Shown here piece by piece: positions 16,689 through 23,310 of a stretch of DNA of 64,000 nucleotides; the stretch's first letter is position 1, and the number at the start of each line of letters is the position of its first letter. Source of the stretch: Azospirillum doebereinerae (GTDB lineage: Bacteria; Pseudomonadota; Alphaproteobacteria; Azospirillales; Azospirillaceae); contig NZ_RZIJ01000010.1 in NCBI RefSeq assembly GCF_003989665.1, positions 62,001 through 126,000 on the forward strand, written 5' to 3'. Under the pieces are notes generated by a model. The model had not been told where the DNA came from. It was given only the letters and a program-made list of their open reading frames with translations, and did not search any database. The position numbers and the translations under genes were made by a program.

Positions 16689-19010
16689 ATGAAGTTCGGC
16701 ATCGGCCAAGCGGTTCCGCGCACCGAGGACGCCCGTCTCCTGACCGGGAGCGGACGCTACACCGACGACGTGTCGCTGCCCGGCCAGAGCCACGCGGCGT
16801 TCGTGCGCTCGCCCCACGCGTTTGCCGCCATCGGCGCCATCGACACGGCCGAGGCGCTGGCGGTGCCCGGCGTGCTGGCGGTCTACACCGTGGCCGACCT
16901 CGACGCCGAGAACGTCGGCCCGATCCCCTGCAATTCGGATCTGAAGCAGCGCGACGGGTCGCCCTACGTCCGGACGCCGCGCCCGGCGCTGGCGCGGGGC
17001 TTCGTGCGGCATGTCGGCGATCCGGTCGCCATGGTCGTCGCCGAGACGCTGGACGCCGCCCGCGACGCCGCCGAGCTGGTGATGGTCGATTACGACGACC
17101 GCCCCTCGGTCACCGGCACCGCCGAGGCGCTGGAGCCCGGCCGCCCGCTGGTGTGGGACGAGGCGCCGAACAACCTCTGCTTCGATTGGGAGACCGGCGA
17201 CGAGGCCGCCGTCGAGGCCGCCCTGTCCAAGGCGGCCCGCGTGGTCGAGCTGGAGATCGTCAACAACCGGGTCGTCGCCAGCCCGATGGAGGGCCGCGCC
17301 TGTCTGGCCGGGGTGGAGGCCGACACCGGACGCCTGTCGATCCACGTGACCAGCCAGGGCGTCCACAGCCTGCAGAAGCAGTTCGCCGAGCTTCTGAACG
17401 AGCCGAAATCCCGCATCCGCGTGCTGACCACCGACGTCGGCGGCGGGTTCGGGATGAAGCTGTTCAACTACCCGGAATACGTCGCCTGCCTGTTCGCCGC
17501 CCGCCGCCTGGGCCGCGCGGTGAAATGGGCCGCCGAGCGCACCGAGGGCTTCGTCAGCGACGATCATGGCCGCGACCACGTCAGCAAGGCGCGGCTGGCG
17601 CTGGACGCCGACGGGCGCTTCCTGGGGCTGCGGGTCGACACCGTCGCCAACCTCGGCGCCTATCTGTCCAACTACGGACCGTTCATCCCGACCGACGCCG
17701 GATCGGCGATGCTGGTCGGCTCCTACCGGACGCCCGCCGTCCACGTGCGGGTCAAGGGTGTCTTCACCCACACCCAGCCGGTGGACGCCTACCGGGGCGC
17801 CGGACGGCCGGAAGCCGCCTATCTACTGGAGCGGCTGATCGACCACGCCGGCCGCGTCACCGGGCTGGGGCCGGCGGAGATCCGGCGGCGCAACTTCATC
17901 CCCGGCTCGGCGATGCCCTACGCGACACCGATGGGGCAGGTCTACGACACCGGCGAGTTCGCGCAGAATCTGGAGGACGGCCTGATCCTCGCCGACATGG
18001 CCGGCCTGCCCGCCCGCAAGGCGGAGGCCAGGGCGCGCGGCAAGCGTCGCGGCGCCGGCCTGTCGACCTACATCGAGGCCTGCTCGGGCGGCGGGCCGGA
18101 GCAGGCGACCGTGCAGGTCGGCGGCGACGGCAAGGTCGTCCTGCTGATCGGCACCCAGACCAACGGCCAGGGCCACGAGACCGCCTACAAGCAAATCCTC
18201 GCCGACCGCCTGGGCGTGCCGCCCGAGGACGTCGAGGTCGTGCAGGGCGACACCGACCGCATCAGCTTCGGCGCCGGCACCGGCGGGTCGCGCTCCGTCC
18301 CGGTGGGCGGATCGGCCCTGGCGGAAAGCGCCGCGAAGGTGGTGAAGACGGCGATTCCCGTCGCCGCCGACCTCCTGGAAACCGCCGAGGTGGACATCGA
18401 GTTCGCCGAGGGCCGCTTTACCGTCGCCGGCACCGACCGCAGCGTCTCGCTGAAGGAGGTCGCGGCCAAGGCGGCGGCCGCCGGAGGCGGCATCGCCTTT
18501 TCCGAGCAGGCGCGCTGGACCCCGCCGGCAAGCACCTTCCCCAACGGTTGCCACATCGCCGAGGTCGAAGTCGATCCCGACACCGGCCATGTCGAGGTCG
18601 TGCGCTACAGCGTGGTCGACGATTTCGGCACGGTCGTGAACCCGATGCTGGTGATCGGGCAGGTGCATGGCGGCATCGCCCAGGGGCTGGGCCAGGCGCT
18701 CCAGGAGCGCGTGGTGTTCGACCCGGACAGCGGCCAGTTGCTGACCGGCTCCTTCATGGACTACCAACTCCCGCGCGCCGAGGACATGCCGCCGATCGAG
18801 GTGAAGCTGAACTGCGTTCCCAGCACCACCAACCTGCTGGGCATGAAGGGCGCCGGCGAGGCCGGAGCCATTGGCGCCCCGCCGGCCATCGTCAACGCGC
18901 TGGTGGACGCGCTGTCGGAATACGGCGTCGAGCACATCGATATGCCGGCGACCCCGCTGGCGATCTGGACGGCGATTCAGGGGGCACCGAGCCGCGCGGC
19001 GGCCGAATAG
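16689..19010 (+). CDS. Molybdopterin hydroxylase large subunit (xanthine dehydrogenase/CoxL family), orphan
   Basis: A 773-residue molybdenum-cofactor subunit of the xanthine oxidase family. It begins GIGQAVPRTEDARLLTGSGRYTDD, shows the Moco motif region GGGFGMK, the active-site loop AYRGAGRPEAA (367-377) and the catalytic Glu724 in KGAGEAGAIG. The loop lacks the Cys of true CO dehydrogenase (AYRCSFR), so this is a form-II CoxL-type enzyme of unknown substrate. The partner FAD and 2Fe-2S subunits normally encoded beside it are absent on both sides: the SRAP gene is upstream and divergent, and the EAL gene follows. It may use unlinked partners. modABC lies nearby. Confidence 0.88.
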   Translation: MKFGIGQAVPRTEDARLLTGSGRYTDDVSLPGQSHAAFVRSPHAFAAIGAIDTAEALAVPGVLAVYTVADLDAENVGPIPCNSDLKQRDGSPYVRTPRPALARGFVRHVGDPVAMVVAETLDAARDAAELVMVDYDDRPSVTGTAEALEPGRPLVWDEAPNNLCFDWETGDEAAVEAALSKAARVVELEIVNNRVVASPMEGRACLAGVEADTGRLSIHVTSQGVHSLQKQFAELLNEPKSRIRVLTTDVGGGFGMKLFNYPEYVACLFAARRLGRAVKWAAERTEGFVSDDHGRDHVSKARLALDADGRFLGLRVDTVANLGAYLSNYGPFIPTDAGSAMLVGSYRTPAVHVRVKGVFTHTQPVDAYRGAGRPEAAYLLERLIDHAGRVTGLGPAEIRRRNFIPGSAMPYATPMGQVYDTGEFAQNLEDGLILADMAGLPARKAEARARGKRRGAGLSTYIEACSGGGPEQATVQVGGDGKVVLLIGTQTNGQGHETAYKQILADRLGVPPEDVEVVQGDTDRISFGAGTGGSRSVPVGGSALAESAAKVVKTAIPVAADLLETAEVDIEFAEGRFTVAGTDRSVSLKEVAAKAAAAGGGIAFSEQARWTPPASTFPNGCHIAEVEVDPDTGHVEVVRYSVVDDFGTVVNPMLVIGQVHGGIAQGLGQALQERVVFDPDSGQLLTGSFMDYQLPRAEDMPPIEVKLNCVPSTTNLLGMKGAGEAGAIGAPPAIVNALVDALSEYGVEHIDMPATPLAIWTAIQGAPSRAAAE

Positions 19011-19135
19011 GGGAATCCGGATAGACGAAGGTGTTGCCGTTGTCACACCTCCGTTGGGTTAACACCCGCGACGAAACCGCCTATTTATGAACTTGTTTGC
19101 CTGGGCACACGAGCGTTGGAAAGAGAGGCTGGACG

Positions 19136-19894
19136 ATGACGACAGCGGGAGCGGGTTGCGGTGGACATTGCGCCGAGAAATTTCCTCTGGATTTCACCAT
19201 GGCGTTCCAGCCCATCGTCGATCTGGCTGCCCACGGCGTCTGGGCGCATGAAGCGCTGGTTCGCGGAGTCGAGGGACAGGGCGCCGGCTGGGTCCTGGGG
19301 CAGGTCAACGAGGGCAACCGCTACGCCTTCGACCAGTCCTGCCGGGTCAAGGCCATCGAACTGGCGGCCGGGCTGCCGATGAACGGCGCCCGGCTGTCGA
19401 TCAACTTCCTGCCCAACGCCGTCTACAAGGCCGAGGCCTGCATCCAGGCGACGCTGGCCGCCGCCCGGCGCACCGGCTTCCCGACCGACCGCATCATCTT
19501 CGAGGTGACGGAGAACGAGCGGATCGTCGATCACGACCACCTGAAAAGCATCTTCACCGAGTACAAGCGCCAAGGCTTCCTGACCGCCATCGACGATTTC
19601 GGCTCGGGCTATTCCGGGCTGAACCTGCTGGCGGAATTCCAGCCGGACATCATCAAGCTGGACATGGAGCTGACCCGGCACATCGACAGCGACCGTCCCC
19701 GCCGCAGCATCGTGAAGGCGATCCTGACCGTCTGCGACGACCTCGGCATCATCCCGGTGGCCGAGGGCGTTGAAACCGTCGACGAGGCCCGCGCGCTCCG
19801 CGACCTCGGCGTGACGCTGATGCAGGGCTATCTGTTCGCCAAGCCGGCCTTCCAGGCGGTGGTGACCGACCCGCCGCTGATCCTGGCCGCCTGA
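19136..19894 (+). CDS. Stand-alone EAL domain protein (cyclic-di-GMP phosphodiesterase)
   Basis: A 252-residue protein made almost entirely of one EAL domain, with no sensory or GGDEF domain. Catalytic residues appear complete: Glu39 in HEALVRG, Asn90, Glu123 in FEVTEN, Asp153-Asp154 in IDDFGSGYS, Lys174 in DIIKLD, Glu210 in EGVET and Gln230 in MQGYLFAKP. It therefore probably hydrolyses cyclic di-GMP to pGpG. A short Cys/Gly-rich N-terminus (GAGCGGHC) precedes the domain. AAGAGAGG lies 8 bases before the ATG. It follows the molybdoenzyme gene by 125 bases on the same strand, without an obvious functional link. Confidence 0.88.
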   Translation: MTTAGAGCGGHCAEKFPLDFTMAFQPIVDLAAHGVWAHEALVRGVEGQGAGWVLGQVNEGNRYAFDQSCRVKAIELAAGLPMNGARLSINFLPNAVYKAEACIQATLAAARRTGFPTDRIIFEVTENERIVDHDHLKSIFTEYKRQGFLTAIDDFGSGYSGLNLLAEFQPDIIKLDMELTRHIDSDRPRRSIVKAILTVCDDLGIIPVAEGVETVDEARALRDLGVTLMQGYLFAKPAFQAVVTDPPLILAA

Positions 19895-19909
19895 GCGGCC
19901 ACCGCGTTT

Positions 19910-20305
19910 TCAGCCCTTGGCGTTCTTGCGCCGTTTCTGGGGCGGCGCCGGAGCCGGAGCGGTGACCACCGGCTCCTCCGTCTTCGGCAGCTTCTCGGCG
20001 ATGCCGAAGGCCTGTTCGCGCCGCCGCAGCTCGGCCATGATCTCGTCCGGCGGAATGCCGAGATCGGCCAGCAGGACGACCAGATTGTAGAGCAGGTCGG
20101 CGCTTTCCATCACCACCGCGCCCCGGTCGTCGCGCATCGCCTCGATGGCGACCTCGATCGCCTCCTCCCCGACTTTGCGCGCCATGCGCGCACGCCCCTG
20201 GGCGATCAGCTTGCCCGTGCGGGAGGTGTCGGACGGCTGCTGCCGCAGCGCCAGAACGGCGTCGTAAAGGGTGCGGAGCGGATCGGGACCGATGTAATGC
20301 GTCAT
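19910..20305 (-). CDS. hisE: HisE-like phosphoribosyl-ATP diphosphatase
   Basis: A 131-residue all-alpha NTP pyrophosphohydrolase. The catalytic carboxylates are visible in KVGEEAIEVAIEA and ESADLLYNLVVLLADLG, the arrangement of HisE, which performs the second step of histidine synthesis. A LIAQGRARMARKVGEE stretch also matches. The C-terminus has a Pro/Ala linker and a basic end (KRRKNAKG) beyond the usual 105-110 residues. No other his gene is in the window, so it may be a dispersed copy or a MazG-like relative. The ATG at 20305 begins the conserved domain; upstream in-frame sequence is not conserved. Confidence 0.8.
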   Translation of the reverse strand: MTHYIGPDPLRTLYDAVLALRQQPSDTSRTGKLIAQGRARMARKVGEEAIEVAIEAMRDDRGAVVMESADLLYNLVVLLADLGIPPDEIMAELRRREQAFGIAEKLPKTEEPVVTAPAPAPPQKRRKNAKG

Positions 20306-20540
20306 GCTGTCTGAGGTCGGGACCGTCCCCGCTTCCGTCAAGCGGCTCTGCATTTTGCCATTTTTCCTTTTTTGCCCGATCGAAGGGTCCCGCCCGAAGA
20401 GTTGCCGGGCTTTCCGCCAGAGTCCGCCAAGATCACAGATCGTTCGCATAACAAACCATCCCTCTTGCCAAACATCCGTCGAAGAAAATCTCTGGGCAGC
20501 TGTAATTTTTGCGCCGTCCAGCAATGCAGAGACTGCGTAT

Positions 20541-20567
20541 TTGGCATCTGGTGTACCAGAGTATAGT
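20541..20567 (+). promoter_or_regulatory. Promoter with operator-like palindrome for the tandem 64-aa genes
   Basis: TTGGCA (20541-20546) and TATAGT (20562-20567) are separated by 15 bases (16 if TTTGGC is the -35 box). The spacer is filled by a perfect inverted repeat TCTGGT-GT-ACCAGA (20547-20560). A regulator bound there would occupy the core promoter. The first small gene starts 29 bases downstream of the -10 box. The nearby Crp/Fnr-type gene at 21163 is a possible but untested regulator; the repeat is not an FNR or CRP consensus. Confidence 0.5.
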
Positions 20568-20595
20568 CCTCTTCATCAGCTTGATGGAGAGCGAC

Positions 20596-20790
20596 ATGAC
20601 CACGACGACCTTCTCCCACAACACCGCCGAACACGCTTCGTCGCAGTCCCTGCACGGCGTCGTCGAGTTCCCGGTCTCCTGGTTCCAGGCCACCCCCGCC
20701 TACCTCGTCCTGCGCCCCGTGGCCGCGTTCGTGAAGGAGTGGGCGCAGGCCACCCCGGCCTGCATCGCGCTGCGCGCCCTGCTCCACTGA
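20596..20790 (+). CDS. Small repeat protein A (64 aa, unknown family)
   Basis: Protein of 64 residues preceded by GGAGAG six bases before the ATG. I do not recognise the family. After a Thr/His-rich N-terminus (1-20), two consecutive 20-residue units follow, sharing W-x-x-ATPA-x-x-x-x-LR: W29 to R40 and W49 to R60. It aligns without gaps over all 64 residues with the next gene product, with 31 identities. The hydrophobic runs around PAYLVLRPVAAF are short, so it may be a peripheral amphipathic or membrane-associated peptide, but no clear transmembrane helix is present. Preceded by the promoter/palindrome at 20541-20567. Confidence 0.7.
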   Translation: MTTTTFSHNTAEHASSQSLHGVVEFPVSWFQATPAYLVLRPVAAFVKEWAQATPACIALRALLH

Positions 20791-20836
20791 GTCCCGGCGA
20801 ACCGTTCCTCTTTCCCTTCCGTCCTTGGAGGCCATC

Positions 20837-21031
20837 ATGAGCACCATCACCGTCCCGCACGCCGGCCATCACCACGAAGCCCCGGTGTCCCACAACGCGG
20901 TCGCCGAGTTCGTGACTTCCTGGTACGAGGCCACCCCGGCCGCCATCCTGCTGCGTCCGGTCGGCGCCTTCCTGAAGGCGTGGTTCCACGCGACGCCGGT
21001 GTCCATCGCCCTGCGGATGATGTCCCACTGA
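20837..21031 (+). CDS. Small repeat protein B (64 aa, paralogue of A)
   Basis: Second 64-residue protein, 46 bases after the first and with its own GGAGG five bases before the ATG. It has a His-rich N-terminus (HAGHHHE), then two 20-residue units, W29-YE-ATPA with LRP at 39-41, and W49-FH-ATPV with LR at 59-60. Conservation with protein A is concentrated in the repeats (E24, F25, S28, W29, ATPA, LRPV, AF, K47, W49, ATP, IALR) while the N-termini differ. Together the two genes look like a tandem duplication kept under selection. Function unknown. The Crp/Fnr-type gene is convergent, 131 bases downstream. Confidence 0.7.
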   Translation: MSTITVPHAGHHHEAPVSHNAVAEFVTSWYEATPAAILLRPVGAFLKAWFHATPVSIALRMMSH

Positions 21032-21162
21032 CCGTTCCGATCGTCACTGCTGACGCTTGATTTCGACGCGTTGCCTGGGACTGCCGCCCACCAAGAGGGA
21101 CGGCGTCCCGCGCACGCGCCTTTTCGCGTTCCGGCCCGTCGCGCCAGCCCCATGGCAGCCGG

Positions 21163-21882
21163 TCAGGCGCCGCCGCGCACGTCCTCGACCATCTCTTCCA
21201 GCCGCGCCACGTCGCGCACCACCAGCGCGTCCGGACGGCGTTCGACCAGCCCGTCGCGGGTCAGGTCGCTCAACACGCGCGCCACCGTCTCGCGCGTGGT
21301 GCTGACGCGGGCGGCGATGTCGGAATGGACGGGGATGGGCGCGATCCACGCCGCCCGGCCATCGGCGCGGCCCCGCGTCTTGGCGAGGCGCAGAAGCTCC
21401 GCGTGCACCCGGTTGTTGGCGCCCAGCGTGGACAACTCCATGATCCGGTCGGTCGCCACCCGCAGCTTGTCGCACAGCCGCGCCATCATGGTCATCGCCA
21501 ACGCCGGATGACCGGCGATCAGCTCCCGGAACGGCCGGGGGGCGAGGAAGGCGATCAGCGTGCCCTCCGCCACCGCCACGACCGAGGCCGAGCGCGGACG
21601 CCCGTCCAGCGCCGACATCTCGCCCACGAATTCACCGGCCTCGACGTCGTGGAAGCTGATCTCACGCCCGCCGGCCGAATGGCTGACCACCCGCGCGCGC
21701 CCTTCCACGATGAAGGCAACGTCGCCGGTTTCCGCCCAATGGTCGATCAGTTGCTCGTCCTGGGCGAAGCGGCGCCAGCGGCATTGGCGCGCCACCGCCG
21801 CCCGCTGCTCCATCGTCAGCGGATCGAGCAGGTGGATGCGGTCGAGCGCCAGGGCGTGCGTCGATTCGGCGGGAGTGGACAA
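21163..21882 (-). CDS. Crp/Fnr family transcriptional regulator
   Basis: About 239 residues if translated from a TTG at 21882 (ahead of STPAES). It has a cyclic-nucleotide-binding-like beta-roll (LDRIHLLDPLT, then FIVEGRARVVSHSAGGREISFHDVEAGEFVGEMSALDGRPRSASVVA), a long dimerisation helix and a C-terminal winged HTH (HSDIAARVSTTRETVARVLSDLTRDGLV). The N-terminal cysteine cluster of FNR is missing, so it is not an iron-sulfur oxygen sensor of that type; the ligand is unknown. The start is uncertain: the frame stays open to 22227 but that part overlaps the promoter and start of the divergent membrane-protein gene and is not conserved-looking. Confidence 0.85.
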   Translation of the reverse strand: MSTPAESTHALALDRIHLLDPLTMEQRAAVARQCRWRRFAQDEQLIDHWAETGDVAFIVEGRARVVSHSAGGREISFHDVEAGEFVGEMSALDGRPRSASVVAVAEGTLIAFLAPRPFRELIAGHPALAMTMMARLCDKLRVATDRIMELSTLGANNRVHAELLRLAKTRGRADGRAAWIAPIPVHSDIAARVSTTRETVARVLSDLTRDGLVERRPDALVVRDVARLEEMVEDVRGGA

Positions 21883-22048
21883 GGCGCTGAGACCTTCGAA
21901 CCGGGGGAAACCTTCGCGCAAAAGAATAACCCGAGCCGCGCAAAGGTGGAAAGGGATGTGACCAATGAACCGCGTCAATCGTCCGTTAACCCTAACGGGT
22001 GAGAACGGAGGGAACACGCCATCCGCACCCGCCCGGAGATCGACCGCC

Positions 22049-22435
22049 ATGCCGTCCACCTTCATTCCCACCGCCCGCCGCGTCGACACCCAGCGGCTGC
22101 TGTCGGTCGCCGCGATCCCCTTGGCGGCCGCCGTCGCCATGGCGACCACCGTCGCCGCCGTCGGCGGCGTGACCGACCCGGTCGCCGAGGCGGGCGGCGC
22201 CATGGCCTTTGTCCTGGAATTCATCAAGTTCTGCTATCTGGCGGTCGCCACCGCCCATCTGTCCGGCGCGATCACCGACCGCATCTGCGGCGGGATGGCC
22301 GCCGGCCTGTGGCTGGACGAATTCGACGCGCCGGAGCCCGCGCCGAAGGAGGAGTTCTGGCAATCCTTTCCCAACCACGTCGACGGCGCGGCCATCGCCG
22401 GCGCGGTGACGATGCTCTGCATCGCGTTAGGCTGA
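22049..22435 (+). CDS. Small membrane protein of unknown function
   Basis: A 128-residue protein with hydrophobic segments at about 18-42 (LLSVAAIPLAAAVAMATTVAAVGG), 52-72 and 108-126, so probably three membrane passes. No family recognised. A longer version from an ATG at 21965 is possible, but the extra codons include TTA, CTA and AGA, rare in this genome, and look like promoter DNA. It is divergent from the Crp/Fnr-type gene and could be one of its targets. GGAG lies 10 bases before the chosen ATG. Confidence 0.6.
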   Translation: MPSTFIPTARRVDTQRLLSVAAIPLAAAVAMATTVAAVGGVTDPVAEAGGAMAFVLEFIKFCYLAVATAHLSGAITDRICGGMAAGLWLDEFDAPEPAPKEEFWQSFPNHVDGAAIAGAVTMLCIALG

Positions 22436-22542
22436 CGCATCGTCTCTGGATGAAGGGGCAACGTTTTTCGCACTGCGGCGGTTGAGCCGCGCGCGCGCTT
22501 GCATCACTATGGCCGGAAACGGCTTTCGACGGATGGGCGGGC

Positions 22543-23310
22543 GTGGACAAGGACGCGACGGAGCAGAATGGGCAGCCGGCCGAACCGCCGCGCCCCCGCC
22601 GTGAACGGATCGGTTTCATCGGGCGGCTGCGGGCCTATTTCCTGGCCGGCGTGCTGGTCACCGCTCCCATCGCCATCACGATCTACATCGCGTGGTGGTT
22701 CGTGTCCTTCATCGACGGGCACATCCGGCCGCTGATCCCGGCGGCCTACAACCCGGAAAACTATCTGCCCTTCTCGATTCCGGGCATCGGCGTCCTGACC
22801 GTCCTGATTGTCGTCACCCTGATCGGCACCTTCACCGCCGGCTATGTCGGCCGTCTGGTGCTGGGGCTGGGCGAGGGGCTGGTGGAGCGGATGCCGGTCG
22901 TCCGCACCGTCTACGGCGCGGTGAAGCAGATCTTCGAGACGGTCCTCGCCAAGAAATCCAACGCCTTCCGCGAGGTGGTGATGCTGCAGTACCCGCGCGA
23001 CGGCGTGTGGTCGCTGGGCTTCATCACCGGCAGCGCCCATCCGGAGGTGCAGCGGGTCAGCGGCGAGGAGATGGTGAACGTCTTCATCCCCTGCGCGCCG
23101 CCGACCGCCGGCTATCTGGTGATGGTGCCGCGCCACGCGGTGACGGTCCTGAACATCACGGTCGAGGACGGGCTGAAGCTGGTGATGTCCGGCGGCATCG
23201 TCGTGCCGACCGAGCGCCGCGCCGCCATGCCCGCCGCCCTCCCCCCCGCCGACGTTACCACTCAGCCCGAGCGCAGCGTCTTGGCCGCCGCGTCCCGCTC
23301 GAACAGGTAG
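22543..23310 (+). CDS. DUF502 family membrane protein
   Basis: A 255-residue protein with two strong transmembrane segments (AYFLAGVLVTAPIAITIYIAWW and GVLTVLIVVTLIGTFTAGYV) and the DUF502 signature that follows: GEGLVERMPVVRTVYGAVKQIFETV, then FREVVMLQYPRDGVWSLGFITG and FIPCAPPTAGYLVMVP. Function is not established; plant homologues are membrane-associated. The start is a GTG at 22543. The 3' end overlaps the convergent recG by 49 bases, and the last residues diverge from the family, which may reflect that overlap. Confidence 0.85.
   Translation: MDKDATEQNGQPAEPPRPRRERIGFIGRLRAYFLAGVLVTAPIAITIYIAWWFVSFIDGHIRPLIPAAYNPENYLPFSIPGIGVLTVLIVVTLIGTFTAGYVGRLVLGLGEGLVERMPVVRTVYGAVKQIFETVLAKKSNAFREVVMLQYPRDGVWSLGFITGSAHPEVQRVSGEEMVNVFIPCAPPTAGYLVMVPRHAVTVLNITVEDGLKLVMSGGIVVPTERRAAMPAALPPADVTTQPERSVLAAASRSNR

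Noticed and set aside
20306..20595. FNR or CRP box upstream of the tandem small genes
   Set aside because: No TTGAT-N4-ATCAA or TGTGA-N6-TCACA; CATCA-GCT-TGATG at 20573-20585 has the half-sites in the wrong orientation.
21883..22227. N-terminal extension of the Crp/Fnr-type regulator
   Set aside because: The frame is open, but the sequence overlaps the divergent gene and its leader and has no resemblance to Crp family N-termini.
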